This document shows positions 8,089 to 17,019 of a stretch of 64,000 nt of DNA, piece after piece; position 1 is the stretch's first letter; the number at the start of each line of letters is the position of its first letter. The stretch lies in NCBI RefSeq assembly GCF_025567195.1, contig NZ_JAOQJF010000015.1, positions 1 through 64,000 of the forward strand, in the 5' to 3' direction. A program made the position numbers and the translations under genes. Origin of the DNA: Alitiscatomonas aceti. Lineage in GTDB: Bacteria > Bacillota > Clostridia > Lachnospirales > Lachnospiraceae. Below the pieces are notes generated by a model, which did not search any database, was not told the DNA's origin, and saw only the letters and a list, made by a program, of their open reading frames with translations.

Positions 8089-9378
8089 CTAAGCCTGTGT
8101 CTTTTTGTCCTCATATACGATCCTGCCGCCGCAGATGGTATATTTTACGCGCCCGTAAAGTTCAGCTCCGATAAACGGCGTATTGTGGGATTTAGAGGCG
8201 ATGTCGTCCTCTGTAACCGTCCACCTCTCATTTTCATCAAAGATCACCAGATCCGCGTCAGCGCCTTCGGCAACACTTCCCTTATCAAAGCGGTACAGCT
8301 TCGCCGGATTTAAGCTCATTTTTTCCATAAGCTGCACCATGGTCAGATGGCCGGGCTTTACCAGATTGGTCACAGCCAGGGCCAGGGCCGTTTCCAGGCC
8401 GATGATCCCGCTGGGAGCTTTCCATACAGGCTCCACTGCCTTTTCCTCCGCGCTGTGGGGTGCATGGTCTGTGGCGATCATATCAATGGAGCCGTCCCTG
8501 ATCCCCTCGATAATTCCCAGTCTGTCCTTTTCCGTACGCAGCGGCGGGTTCATTTTCGCCATGGCTCCATGCTCCAGCACAGCGCTCTCGGTGAGAGTGA
8601 AATGATGGGGAGTCACCTCTGCCGTCACATCTGCTCCCAATTCCTTCGCCAGCTTCACCATGCGCACGGAATTTACAGAGCTGATATGCTGGATATTCAC
8701 AGACGCGCCTGTATGGAGAGCCAGCATGCAGTCCCGGGCCACCAGTGCATCCTCTGCCAGGGCCGGAGAGCCCTGGATCCCCAGCGCCTTCGCAGCCTCA
8801 CCCGCATGGATGCCGTTTTCTGAAATGAAGGCCGGGTCCTCCTCATGGAAGCTTAGGGGAACGTCCAGCTCCTTCGCCTTCAGCATGGCCTGGCGAACCA
8901 GCTTCTGATCCATCAGCGGGATCCCGTCATCGGTGAAGCCCACGGCACCCGCTGCCTTTAACGCGTCCATATCCGTCAGCCCCTGGCCCTTCATGCCCAC
9001 GGAAACGCAAGCCGCCGGAAGCACATGGATCCCTGTCTTTTTTCCTTCCTCCAGCACATATCTTACAGTCTCTTCGCTGTCCACCGGAGGCTTCGTATTG
9101 GCCATGGTCACCACCGTGGTGAAGCCTCCCTTTTTGGCCGATGCCGCTCCGGTCCCGATATCCTCCTTATAGGTAAGGCCCGGATCGCGGAAATGGACGT
9201 GGACGTCGATGAGTCCCGGCCCCACCGTAAGGCCGCTGGCATCGATGACCGTTTCGTACTCTCCATTTTCCGGGTAATGGCCTATGGCCTTGATCTTTCC
9301 TCCGTCGATGACCATATCCATCACATCGTCGGTCCCCTTCGCCGGGTCAATGACTCTTCCGTTTTTGATCAGGATCAT
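8089..9378 (-). CDS. pyrC: Dihydroorotase
   Basis: Cytoplasmic zinc amidohydrolase of 429 aa that interconverts N-carbamoyl-L-aspartate and dihydroorotate in de novo pyrimidine synthesis. The metal-binding HVHFRDPG motif is at residues 60-67, further ligands occur in QHISS and the catalytic ATDHAPHS segment is near residue 300. Length and motifs fit the class I enzymes of Gram-positive bacteria. A good GGAGG precedes the ATG. No other pyr gene is adjacent, so the pathway genes are dispersed in this genome. No PyrR-type leader was recognised. Confidence 0.95.
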   Translation of the reverse strand: MILIKNGRVIDPAKGTDDVMDMVIDGGKIKAIGHYPENGEYETVIDASGLTVGPGLIDVHVHFRDPGLTYKEDIGTGAASAKKGGFTTVVTMANTKPPVDSEETVRYVLEEGKKTGIHVLPAACVSVGMKGQGLTDMDALKAAGAVGFTDDGIPLMDQKLVRQAMLKAKELDVPLSFHEEDPAFISENGIHAGEAAKALGIQGSPALAEDALVARDCMLALHTGASVNIQHISSVNSVRMVKLAKELGADVTAEVTPHHFTLTESAVLEHGAMAKMNPPLRTEKDRLGIIEGIRDGSIDMIATDHAPHSAEEKAVEPVWKAPSGIIGLETALALAVTNLVKPGHLTMVQLMEKMSLNPAKLYRFDKGSVAEGADADLVIFDENERWTVTEDDIASKSHNTPFIGAELYGRVKYTICGGRIVYEDKKTQA

Positions 9379-9414
9379 TTTTATTTCCTCCTTCTGTTTC
9401 CTGGCACGCCGCCG

Positions 9415-9789
9415 CTATTTTCTCACTGGCACGATCTCCAGCCAGTATTCGTCGGGATCTGTAATAAAATAGATCCCCATTTTTTCGTTTTCAAAGCAGA
9501 TGCAGCCCATTTCCTGGTGCTTTGCATGGGCCGCTTCAAAATCGTCCACCGTAAATGCCAGATGGAATTCATTGTCTCCCAGGTCGTAGTGGTCCTTCTC
9601 CCAGTCTCTGAGCCATGTCAGCTCCAGAAGATGGCCAGTCTCCCCGTCTCCCAGGTATACGATGATAAAGCTCCCGTCCTCCGCTTCCTTTCTCCGCACC
9701 TCCCTAAGGCCCAGCGCTTCCTCATAAAAGCGCAGAGACCTGTCCAGATCCGTAACATTAAAATTGTTGTGGGCAAACTTAAACTTCAA
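9415..9789 (-). CDS. VOC-family protein, glyoxalase I-like
   Basis: Small metalloenzyme of 124 aa with two beta-alpha-beta-beta-beta modules. The N terminus KFAHNNFNVTDLDRSLRFYEEALG and the C terminus YFITDPDEYWLEIVP are those of lactoylglutathione lyases; likely metal ligands are the histidines in AHNNFNV and FHLAFTV and the glutamates in LLELTW and WLEIVP. The start is decided by a TTG at 9789 with AGGAGG eight bases upstream, which gives the usual family N terminus; the ATG codons further upstream lack a site and run into the preceding gene. Role as methylglyoxal detoxification is by homology only. Confidence 0.85.
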   Translation of the reverse strand: MKFKFAHNNFNVTDLDRSLRFYEEALGLREVRRKEAEDGSFIIVYLGDGETGHLLELTWLRDWEKDHYDLGDNEFHLAFTVDDFEAAHAKHQEMGCICFENEKMGIYFITDPDEYWLEIVPVRK

Positions 9790-9823
9790 ATCCCATCCCT
9801 CCTGTGTATTTTTATTCATATTC

Positions 9824-10519
9824 TCAGATGGAAAATTCCTGACCCTGTCTGGATATTTCCACGATCCGTTCCCGATAGCCCCTGGAGCAGTCCAGAGCCT
9901 TAAGCCGTGCTCCCACATCAAACTCGCCCCAGAAATGCATGGGAAAGATCCAGTCTGTATCTACCATCTTCATGAAATCATCGATCCCCAGGTAAAAATA
10001 TTCTCCCAGCCTGGGATCCAGCGGCAGGAACGCCGCATCCGCATGGCGGCCCTCCATCTTCCCAATCTCCTTCCGGTAATTCCTGGTCATGTTTTCATTC
10101 CACTGGGGATCCTCCCCATCCCAGTACCAGTGGTTCAGGTCTCCCGCATGGTAAAGGGTGTGGCCGTCCACCGTACACCAGAATGCCACGCCCTCATCGG
10201 TGGACCGGAAGGTTTCCGCCTTCAGTACGCCGTCCTCCCAGACCGTATCGGGCTTCAGGAACACAGCAGATGCCTTAAGCTCCTCCGGCACCCGCTTCCT
10301 CCAGATATCTGACGACAGGAGGAGGACCGTATCTCCATGCTCTGCCGCAATGTCAAATATCACTTTGGAAAAATGGTCTGGATGGCGGTGGCTGGCAAAT
10401 ATATAAAGCCTTTTCCCTTCCGGAAGCTTTGGCAGACTGCCTTTGAAATAGTCGAACAGCAGGCATGCGTGCTCCGTTTCCGCCAGGAATGCGCTGTGAT
10501 GGATATAGGTGATCTTCAT
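9824..10519 (-). CDS. Metallo-beta-lactamase-fold hydrolase
   Basis: Protein of 231 aa in the MBL-fold metal-dependent hydrolase group. Metal-binding segments are SHRHPDHF (variant HxHxDH, with R in the second position), YHAGDLNHW and PMHFWGEF. The start at 10519 has GGAGG six bases upstream; the frame continues further upstream only through repeat DNA. It is the first gene of a four-gene minus-strand unit with the VOC protein, pyrC and the HAD phosphatase. Substrate unknown. Confidence 0.82.
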   Translation of the reverse strand: MKITYIHHSAFLAETEHACLLFDYFKGSLPKLPEGKRLYIFASHRHPDHFSKVIFDIAAEHGDTVLLLSSDIWRKRVPEELKASAVFLKPDTVWEDGVLKAETFRSTDEGVAFWCTVDGHTLYHAGDLNHWYWDGEDPQWNENMTRNYRKEIGKMEGRHADAAFLPLDPRLGEYFYLGIDDFMKMVDTDWIFPMHFWGEFDVGARLKALDCSRGYRERIVEISRQGQEFSI

Positions 10520-10597
10520 AGAACCTCCATTCAGGGAAGAGCCGGCTATAAGTCTTCCCATAACATCCCCTCGGAAACTGAAGTTCCTGGATTTCAG

Positions 10598-10670
10598 TAC
10601 CCCTCCGGGAGGATTAAGCATCCGGGTCTTCGCAGAAAATGGGAAAACCAGATGCTTGATGATATAATGT
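10598..10670 (+). repeat. Dispersed intergenic repeat, copy 1
   Basis: This stretch aligns with 34615-34686 over about 75 bases. Shared blocks are TACCCCTCCGGG, ATTAAGC, CCAGATGC, TGATG and TATAATG. It directly precedes the three-way-junction repeat at 10686. Confidence 0.6.
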
Positions 10671-10685
10671 CTCTCTTACTGCAGC

Positions 10686-10823
10686 CGTTCAGCCATGTAT
10701 CTTATTGTACCATGACCTCCGCCCTTCTTGCAATTCCTGGGGAATTATTTTATAATCGGAAAAGCAGACGCCCGATGCTTCTTGTCCGCTGCCGGCAGGC
10801 AGGAAGATACATGTCTGCTGCAT
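10686..10823 (+). repeat. Structured repeat (three-way-junction type), degenerate copy
   Basis: The ends AGCCATGTATCTT (near 10691) and AAGATACATGTCT (near 10804) form an outer stem with one mismatch. The inner block GCAGACGCCCGATGCTTCTT, continued by GTCCGCTG, is nearly identical to 56782-56809. The first inner hairpin of the other copy has been replaced here by unrelated sequence. Together with the repeat at 10598-10670 it accounts for most of the 339-base gap before the thioesterase gene. Confidence 0.6.
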
Positions 10824-10858
10824 TTGGAAATAAAACCACCGATGGAGGAAGAAAAATT

Positions 10859-11248
10859 ATGCTGACAGTTGGAATAAAAGGAAAAGAAGAAATTGTCGTA
10901 ACAGATGCAAATTCCGCAAAGACCATGGGCAGCGGCACCCTGGATGTATTCGCTACCCCAGCTATGATCGCCCTGATGGAAAAGACCGCATGGAAAAGCG
11001 TGGCTCCTTATCTGGAGGAGGGCTGCGGCACTGTGGGCACGCTCCTGAATGTGACCCACGATGCCCCCACTCCCCTGGGCATGAAGGTGTGGTGCGAAAG
11101 CGAGCTGACGGAGATCGACGGCCGCAGACTGGTATTCTCCGTGGCCGCCTTCGACGAAACAGGAAAGATCGGCGGGGGCAGCCACGAACGCTTTATCGTA
11201 CCCAATGAAAAATTCCAGGCCAAGGCCGATAAAAAGGCCCAGAAATAG
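10859..11248 (+). CDS. Hot-dog-fold thioesterase, FlK-like
   Basis: Protein of 129 aa resembling the fluoroacetyl-CoA thioesterase/hot-dog family. Characteristic segments are VFATPAMIALMEKTAWKSV and GTLLNVTHDAPTPLG, with the conserved T, E and H positions of FlK-type enzymes, and the C-terminal GGGSHERFIV. The ATG at 10859 has GGAGGAAG upstream; the longer open frame upstream runs through repeat DNA. These proteins are common in Clostridia and probably hydrolyse small acyl-CoA esters; the substrate here is unknown. Confidence 0.85.
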   Translation: MLTVGIKGKEEIVVTDANSAKTMGSGTLDVFATPAMIALMEKTAWKSVAPYLEEGCGTVGTLLNVTHDAPTPLGMKVWCESELTEIDGRRLVFSVAAFDETGKIGGGSHERFIVPNEKFQAKADKKAQK

Positions 11249-11265
11249 GAATGGCTCCGGAGCTC

Positions 11266-11895
11266 TTAGATCCCCAGGGTCTCTCCCACTAAAATGACCC
11301 GGATCCGGCCCGTATACCGGGAACGCCTGGTGACCACGATATTGCAGCACATGCAGTCCGGGGACTGGCAGTCTGTACAGAAGCCAGCTGTCCCGCACGG
11401 AGTCTTTCTCCCTGTCTTATCTGCGATCACCGGGCACGTCTGGGTCTGGATCCGGTGGATCCCGTCCTCCACAGTCTTTACGATCTTATTGATCCCGGCC
11501 ACGATGACCACATGCTTCGGCCCGTGAAGCAGGCTGGAGACCCGGTTGCTGGCTCCGTCAATGTTCACCAGCTCACCGTTTATGGTGATGGCATTGGTAC
11601 CCATAAGAAAATAATCGGCTCCGGCTGCCTCCTGGAATATGGGGCTTCCCGGAGCTTTCCTCTCCTCTTCCGGGTACTCCAGGAGTCTTGCTCCCTTTTC
11701 CCTGAGAAGATCCAGGATCCCCAGCTCGTTTACGGTAGCAGAACCGCCCCAGGTCACCAGGTCTCCCGGGCCGACCATATCCGCCACTGCCCTGGCCGCC
11801 TCTTCCCCAGTTTCACAGTAGATCCCTTCCATATTTCTCTTTTTTAAGCCTTCGATCACATGCTCTGCCATTTTTCTGTATACATCTTCGCGCAT
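11266..11895 (-). CDS. LUD-domain protein (LutC/YkgG-like)
   Basis: Protein of 209 aa in the LUD family (lactate utilisation domain). Visible features are GDLVTWGGSATVNELGI, ADYFLMGTNAITINGELVNIDG and HVVIVAGINKIV, which form the Rossmann-like core, and a cysteine cluster near the C terminus (CTDCQSPDCMCCNI) that could bind metal or be redox active. In lactate operons LutC works with LutA and LutB; neither is present here, so this is one of the stand-alone LUD proteins of Clostridia. It is convergent with the thioesterase gene. Function unknown. Confidence 0.85.
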   Translation of the reverse strand: MREDVYRKMAEHVIEGLKKRNMEGIYCETGEEAARAVADMVGPGDLVTWGGSATVNELGILDLLREKGARLLEYPEEERKAPGSPIFQEAAGADYFLMGTNAITINGELVNIDGASNRVSSLLHGPKHVVIVAGINKIVKTVEDGIHRIQTQTCPVIADKTGRKTPCGTAGFCTDCQSPDCMCCNIVVTRRSRYTGRIRVILVGETLGI

Positions 11896-12107
11896 AAATA
11901 TAACCCCTTTCCCAATTTTTTGTAGTGGTATTTTTCAGTCTGAATATTTATAATTATACAATAGAATCTTATAAAAAGAAAGCTTCCCCAGGAAGTCTGC
12001 CTGTGGTAAAATAATACCAGACGCAAAAGGTCAGACATCTGCCGTCTGCAGAGCCCCTATGCCCCCGAAGTATTTCATGATCATAAAACCGCATCCAAGG
12101 AGGATCC

Positions 12108-12986
12108 ATGATCCAGAAGACCCTTACCAGCTTTGACCTGAAACAGATCGCCGATTCCGGCCAGTGCTTCCGTATGCTCCCGGCTGAGGAAGCCAATACA
12201 TATACCGTCATCAGCGGGCCGCACTTTCTAAAGGCCGCCCAGGACGGCCAGACCGTGACCTTCTTCTGTGAACCGGAGGAGCTTCCGTTCTGGGAACGCT
12301 ATTTTGACCTGGACACAGATTACGATGCCTTCCGGAAGGCCATAAATCCCAGGGACGCCTACTTAAAGCAGGCTGCCGATTTCGGCCAGGGGGTCCGCAT
12401 CCTCCGCCAGGATCTGTGGGAAATGATCATTACCTTCATCATCTCCCAGCAGCAGACCATCCCGTCCATCCGCCGCCGGGTAGAGGATTTAAGCCATGCA
12501 TACGGAAGCCGCCTTCCCGTTCCCGGCACATTTTACTCCTTCCCGTCGCCGGAACAGCTCTCTGCCGCTTCTCTGGAGGATCTGCTTGCCATGAAGCTGG
12601 GCTACCGGGCCAAATATATCAAACGGGCCTGCGAGGACGCATGCAGCGGACGGCTGGATCTTTCCTATCTTAGATCCCTGTCCTACGAAGACGCCATGGA
12701 CTATCTCACCGGCTTTTACGGCATTGGCGAGAAGGTAGCCAACTGCATCTGCCTTTTCGGCCTCCACCACATCGACGCCTTCCCTGTGGACACATGGATC
12801 CGGAAGATCCTCATGAACCGGTACGCCCCCAAAAGCCGTCTTCCAAAAGATCTTCCCCAGTCCAGGGTCTGCGAGGCTCTGATACAGAAACATTTTTCCC
12901 GGTACCGCGGCTTTGCCGGAGTCATGCAGCAGTATATTTTTTATTATGAGAGAAACGCTGGAGAGGAGCTTCACGGGCCATCGTGA
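12108..12986 (+). CDS. OGG1-like DNA N-glycosylase / AP lyase
   Basis: Base-excision repair enzyme of 292 aa, expected to remove 8-oxoguanine. The N-terminal TBP-like domain (1 to about 95) contains GQCFRM. The helix-hairpin-helix segment is FYGIGEKVANCICLF; its lysine is the Schiff-base nucleophile and the aspartate in AFPVDTWIRKI is the catalytic acid. WEMIITFIISQQQTIPSIRR is the conserved damage-site helix. AGGAGG precedes the ATG. The 3' end overlaps the convergent sortase gene by sixteen bases. Confidence 0.92.
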   Translation: MIQKTLTSFDLKQIADSGQCFRMLPAEEANTYTVISGPHFLKAAQDGQTVTFFCEPEELPFWERYFDLDTDYDAFRKAINPRDAYLKQAADFGQGVRILRQDLWEMIITFIISQQQTIPSIRRRVEDLSHAYGSRLPVPGTFYSFPSPEQLSAASLEDLLAMKLGYRAKYIKRACEDACSGRLDLSYLRSLSYEDAMDYLTGFYGIGEKVANCICLFGLHHIDAFPVDTWIRKILMNRYAPKSRLPKDLPQSRVCEALIQKHFSRYRGFAGVMQQYIFYYERNAGEELHGPS

Positions 12987-13840
12987 CCTGCCTTCCTCCC
13001 CACCACAAACAACCTCCCGTCCTCATAGGTGTATTCGCAGGTCCCCAGGGTGAGAAGCTGCTCCGGCCACTGGGGCGTGACCCCCGTATCATACAGACTG
13101 TGCTCCTTTGCATAGGCGATGAACGCGTTGTAGTCCTCCTCCGTGGCCGCCAGGAGCGTTCCGGCAAACGCTTCGGTGATCTGGGCTCCTGGCATCTTAA
13201 ACACCGCCGCCACCTGATACCTGCCGGTCTCTTCCAGGGTATCAAAGAGGATCTCCGGGTGCTCCCTGTAAAATTCCTCTGACGTATATTTTTCCAGGGC
13301 CGCGAACATGGAGCCGTTTTTCATGTGGTGGCCGTAGAGCACAAAGTTCGGACATCCTGCATCCAGATCGCAGTCCTCGTCCATATAGATCATCCCATAA
13401 GCGGAATATTTTTTATCGAACCCCCGTTTCAGGTAAAAATCCGGGGTCTCCGGGGTCTGCATCACCGGATAGTCGATGACGGTCCCGTCCACGCGGATCC
13501 AGCCCGTCACGTCGCTGTTGGCCTTTTTAAGCTCCCGGTACTGCAAAAGCCTGGCTTCCTCTTCTTTCTTCCGGACATCAGACGCCTCTTTGTCTTCCCC
13601 GGCCTCTGCTGTCTCTCCTTCTTCCCGGCTTTCGTCCTGTCCGTCTCCCACGGACATTTCCGGCGTCTTCTCCTTTGCCCGCTCCCCGGCGCTTTCCATG
13701 GCCGCATACATCTGCCGCAGATCCTCGTCCCCGGCCTTATACTCTTTTGAGATCTTATAAAGCTGATACCCGGAAACGGCGGCCATTGCGGCAAAAAACA
13801 GGGCGGCGGCAAGCAGCAGGCCTTTACGATTTCGTTTCAT
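12971..13840 (-). CDS. Class B sortase
   Basis: Membrane-anchored cysteine transpeptidase of about 289 aa. One N-terminal membrane segment (GLLLAAALFFAAMAAVSGYQLY) is followed by a charged Glu/Lys-rich linker and the sortase domain. Catalytic residues are the histidine in NFVLYGHHMKNGSMF, the cysteine in LTLGTCEYTY and the arginine in LFVVGRK. I start at the ATG at 13840, which follows AGAGGA; a longer form from 13867 has no ribosome site. No substrate with a recognisable sorting signal is encoded nearby. Role: anchoring of an NPQTN-like substrate or pilin to the wall, by homology. Confidence 0.9.
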   Translation of the reverse strand: MKRNRKGLLLAAALFFAAMAAVSGYQLYKISKEYKAGDEDLRQMYAAMESAGERAKEKTPEMSVGDGQDESREEGETAEAGEDKEASDVRKKEEEARLLQYRELKKANSDVTGWIRVDGTVIDYPVMQTPETPDFYLKRGFDKKYSAYGMIYMDEDCDLDAGCPNFVLYGHHMKNGSMFAALEKYTSEEFYREHPEILFDTLEETGRYQVAAVFKMPGAQITEAFAGTLLAATEEDYNAFIAYAKEHSLYDTGVTPQWPEQLLTLGTCEYTYEDGRLFVVGRKAGHDGP

Positions 13841-13910
13841 CTCTCTTTTTCTTTCCTCTCTGTCCATGGTGTGGTAAAATCAAGGTATCCAATCTGAAAG
13901 GAGCGATCTT

Positions 13911-14528
13911 ATGAGCATTACCATCACATGGCACGGACATTCCTGTTTTTCCGTCTCAGCAGACGGCTATTCCATTGTCCTTGATCCCTACGCCCCGGAT
14001 TCCGTCCCGGGACTTCCTCCCCTTTCTCTTTCCGCCAGCCAGGTGCTGTGCAGCCATGGCCACAGTGACCACGGCTATACGGACGCGGTGGACCTTTCCG
14101 CCGGAAAACAGGGCTCTCCCTTTACAGTCACGGTGATCCAGACCTTCCACGACGATCAGAACGGCTCACTCCGCGGGGAAAACCGGATCCATATCCTGGA
14201 GGCAGACGATCTCCGGATCGCCCATCTGGGCGACCTGGGGTGTACTCTGGAGCCCGGCCAGATGGAGCTTTTAAAGGATCTGGACGCCATTATGATCCCC
14301 GTAGGCGGATATTATACCATCGATGCGGCCCAGGCCATGGCCCTGGTGGAGGCGGTAAAGCCCAGGATCGTGATCCCCATGCACTACCGCTCCGATACCT
14401 TCGGCTATGATGTCATCGGCCGTCTGGAGGATTATACGAAGCTGTGCCGGGATGTGGTCACATACGCCTCTGCTTCCATGGTCCTTGAAAAAGACACGCC
14501 GGCCCAGACCGCCGTTTTAAGTCTGTAA
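13911..14528 (+). CDS. MBL-fold metal-dependent hydrolase (YtkL/UPF0173-like)
   Basis: Protein of 205 aa with the metallo-beta-lactamase fold. Metal ligands are in the motif CSHGHSDHGY, in HLGDLG and in PMHYRS near the C terminus. It belongs to the L-ascorbate-6-phosphate-lactonase-like/UPF0173 group. A perfect AAGGAG site precedes the ATG. It lies divergently from the sortase gene and convergently with the radical SAM gene, and is monocistronic. Substrate unknown. Confidence 0.87.
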   Translation: MSITITWHGHSCFSVSADGYSIVLDPYAPDSVPGLPPLSLSASQVLCSHGHSDHGYTDAVDLSAGKQGSPFTVTVIQTFHDDQNGSLRGENRIHILEADDLRIAHLGDLGCTLEPGQMELLKDLDAIMIPVGGYYTIDAAQAMALVEAVKPRIVIPMHYRSDTFGYDVIGRLEDYTKLCRDVVTYASASMVLEKDTPAQTAVLSL

Positions 14529-14529
14529 C

Positions 14530-14595
14530 AGCCCGGGGCTGCTGCAAAAGGGTTTCCAGGCGTCCGCCTCCCTTTTCCAGCAGCTCCCCTGTCTT
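14530..14595 (-). terminator. Terminator at the end of the metG-to-radical-SAM run
   Basis: A long hairpin pairs GGGCTGCTG plus AAAAGGG with CCCTTTT plus CAGCAGCTCCC. It lies between the convergent ends of the MBL gene and the radical SAM gene. A similar hairpin is found at 39247-39293. Confidence 0.7.
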
Positions 14596-15468
14596 TTAGA
14601 TATGTCTCCGCCACTCCTCCAGACGGTATCTCTGCTCTTCCTTTGCCTCCTCCAGCTCTCCTAACATCCGCGGGATATCCTCGTTGAGATTTCCCGCCAG
14701 CACCACATAGTTGGAGGCGTGGTTGGTACGGAATACGGTTCCCGGAGAATCCACATTCTTTAAGAACAGCTCCATTTCCTCCACGATCTCGTCGGGCGTG
14801 ATCAGCTCCATGTCGCCGCGCTTCACCTCCTCGTTCATCTCCGTCCCCTCGTAAAGACGGAGCGTTAAAAAGGAGGCATATTCCGGGTTCATTCCTGTGA
14901 TCAGCTCCGCAGACTTTATGGCATGGTCCCGGATCCCCTTCCGGCCGCCCAGGCCGGAGATCAGCGTCACCGATGTCTGTAAGCCGCACCGCTTTAATTT
15001 CTGTCCTGCTGCAATGATGTCTGCCGCCTTCACATCCTTTTTGATATGCTCCAGCACCCGGTCGTCGCCGGATTCAGCTCCCAGATAAATCAGCTCCAGT
15101 CCCGCTGCTGCCAGGGCCTTCAGATCTTCCTCCGATTTTTTTAACACGTCCTTGGCCGTTCCGTAGGCGGCGATCCGCTCCACCGCCGGGAAATTTTTAT
15201 GGACGTAATCCAGAAGCTCCAACAGCAGCTCCGTCTTCACCACCAGGGCGTCGCCATCGGCGAAGAACACCCGCCGCACCATAGGCCCGTAGTACGCCCG
15301 GCACTCGTCCAGATCCCGCATGATCTCCTCTTTTTCCCGTACCCGGAACTTCTTCTCCCGGTACATGTTGCAGAAGGTACACCGGTTATGGGCGCACCCG
15401 ATGGTGACCTGGATAATGAGGCTTCTGGCCTCGCTGGGGGGTCTGTATAAGGTTCCTTCATACTGCAT
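14596..15468 (-). CDS. Radical SAM protein
   Basis: Radical S-adenosylmethionine enzyme of 290 aa. The iron-sulfur cluster motif is in IGCAHNRCTFCNMY (C-x4-C-x2-C spacing), followed by the FADGDALV segment and YLGAESGDD, which belong to the SAM-binding barrel. I start at the ATG at 15468 because GGAGG lies eight bases upstream; the ATG at 15483 has no site. Members of this subfamily are annotated as general radical SAM or HemN-like proteins without known substrate. It is the last gene of the run with the MoxR/VWA/LRR cassette; a functional link is possible but not shown. Confidence 0.85.
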   Translation of the reverse strand: MQYEGTLYRPPSEARSLIIQVTIGCAHNRCTFCNMYREKKFRVREKEEIMRDLDECRAYYGPMVRRVFFADGDALVVKTELLLELLDYVHKNFPAVERIAAYGTAKDVLKKSEEDLKALAAAGLELIYLGAESGDDRVLEHIKKDVKAADIIAAGQKLKRCGLQTSVTLISGLGGRKGIRDHAIKSAELITGMNPEYASFLTLRLYEGTEMNEEVKRGDMELITPDEIVEEMELFLKNVDSPGTVFRTNHASNYVVLAGNLNEDIPRMLGELEEAKEEQRYRLEEWRRHI

Positions 15469-15504
15469 ATTGCTCTCCTCCATTTTCTTTTGGTTTTCAG
15501 TTCT

Positions 15505-17016
15505 TTATAAAAGCCGTTCCAGCTTTCTTTTAATATCCGCCTCCCGGTCCTCGAAAAGCAGCTTCCTGTTATACTGGTAATACCGTTCACACGGATTCTC
15601 CTCCAGGAACCGGACCGCATCATAGCTGGTGTTCAGCTCTGTGATGAAAATGACCATTTCCTGGCTGTCCCCAAAGGCGCCCTCCATAAGATCGAAAGCA
15701 TATTCCACCATCTGAAGAGCGGCCCTGCACTGATCCTCATACTGCTCCCGTTCCTCTCCGAACCTGGACGCCAGCATCCCAAACAGCGCCTCTCCATCCT
15801 GGGCTTCCGCCTCTCCTGCCGCCAGAAGATACTGGTCCATGGTGCCGCAGACGTCCTCATACTGGTGGATCTGGGCCCTTGTGAGAAGCCCTGCCTGTTT
15901 CTTTCCTTCATATTCCTCCCGGACCTCTCCGATAAAAGCTGTAAGCCTTTGCACAGGAGTCCTGTCTCCATCCTCTGCCAACCGCTCCTTAACCGCCTTC
16001 AGCTTCTCAAACAGCAGCTCCAGGCTATCCTCCATTTTCCCAGTCTTTCGGAACTCCACATTGAGCTTTGCCAGCACCAGGCTGATGACCGAAAGCTTCT
16101 CATCAAAGGGAGCTCTGGCCGCCTGCTCCAGAAGGGCTTCGCTCCTATGGCCGGACAGGGCCTCATCGATCTGATAATGAGCCTGGTATTTATAGTAAAG
16201 CTCCAGATAACTGGCAAAATCCCTGGCGATCCTCCCGTGGGGGATATACTGGGAAACCACCTCCCGGTCACAGGAGATTCCCAGCTTTTCATAAACCGTC
16301 AGAAATCCGGACAGATCCTCCCAGCCTCTGGGGGTCGCAAAGACCGGACCATCCACCGTAGTCTCCACCTGGCAGAAATTCTGGGGCCTGGCCGTAAGGT
16401 AGGACAGGATCGCCGGATGGACCTCCATCCGCACCGCATACTCCTTCCATACGGCGAAATCCGGCTCCACAAAGATCTGCTTCACCCGGTCCAGGGTCGC
16501 AATATCAAACTCCCGGACGGATTTATTGAATTCCGGCGGATTTCCCGCCGCCGCGATGATCCAGCCGTCGGGGATCTTATGGTTCCCAAAGGTCTTATAC
16601 TGTAAAAACTGCAGCATGGCCGGAGCCAGTGTCTCCGACACGCAGTTGATCTCGTCGATGAACAGGATCCCCTCCTTAAGTCCGGTCTCCTCCATCTTAT
16701 TATAAACAGCCGCCACGATCTCGCTCATGGTGTACTGGGTCACTGAGACCGCCTTTTCCCCATAGGTCTTCTCTGAGATAAAGGGAAGGCCGATGGCGCT
16801 CTGCCTTGTGTGGTGGGTGATTGTGTACGCCACCAGGCCAATGCCGCACTCCCTGGCCACCTGCTCCATGATCTGGGTCTTCCCGATCCCTGGCGGTCCC
16901 ATTAAAAGAACCGGTCTCTGACCCATGACCGGGATCTCATACTCCCCGTAGCTGTTTTTTGCAAGATATGCCCGGATGGTATTTTTTAATTCTTCCTTCG
17001 CCCGTTTGATATTCAT
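15505..17016 (-). CDS. MoxR-like AAA+ ATPase
   Basis: ATPase of 503 aa. Walker A is GPPGIGKT (about 39-46), Walker B is ILFIDEIN, sensor 1 is IIAAAGNPPEFN and an arginine-finger region is FDIATLDRV. The C-terminal part (about 290-500) is helical and rich in Glu and Gln. MoxR proteins act as chaperones that activate partner proteins, usually with a VWA protein encoded beside them; this is the case here, where the VWA gene ends three bases upstream. Substrate or client unknown; the LRR protein in the same operon is a candidate. Confidence 0.88.
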   Translation of the reverse strand: MNIKRAKEELKNTIRAYLAKNSYGEYEIPVMGQRPVLLMGPPGIGKTQIMEQVARECGIGLVAYTITHHTRQSAIGLPFISEKTYGEKAVSVTQYTMSEIVAAVYNKMEETGLKEGILFIDEINCVSETLAPAMLQFLQYKTFGNHKIPDGWIIAAAGNPPEFNKSVREFDIATLDRVKQIFVEPDFAVWKEYAVRMEVHPAILSYLTARPQNFCQVETTVDGPVFATPRGWEDLSGFLTVYEKLGISCDREVVSQYIPHGRIARDFASYLELYYKYQAHYQIDEALSGHRSEALLEQAARAPFDEKLSVISLVLAKLNVEFRKTGKMEDSLELLFEKLKAVKERLAEDGDRTPVQRLTAFIGEVREEYEGKKQAGLLTRAQIHQYEDVCGTMDQYLLAAGEAEAQDGEALFGMLASRFGEEREQYEDQCRAALQMVEYAFDLMEGAFGDSQEMVIFITELNTSYDAVRFLEENPCERYYQYNRKLLFEDREADIKRKLERLL

Positions 17017-17019
17017 GCT

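Noticed and set aside
9025..9903. Plus-strand open frame of 292 codons.
   Set aside because: It runs antisense through pyrC and the VOC gene and lacks protein-like features.
10745..11398. Minus-strand open frame of 217 codons.
   Set aside because: It is antisense to the thioesterase gene and extends into repeat DNA.
15865..16605. Plus-strand open frame of 246 codons.
   Set aside because: Antisense shadow of the MoxR ATPase gene, which has clear Walker motifs.
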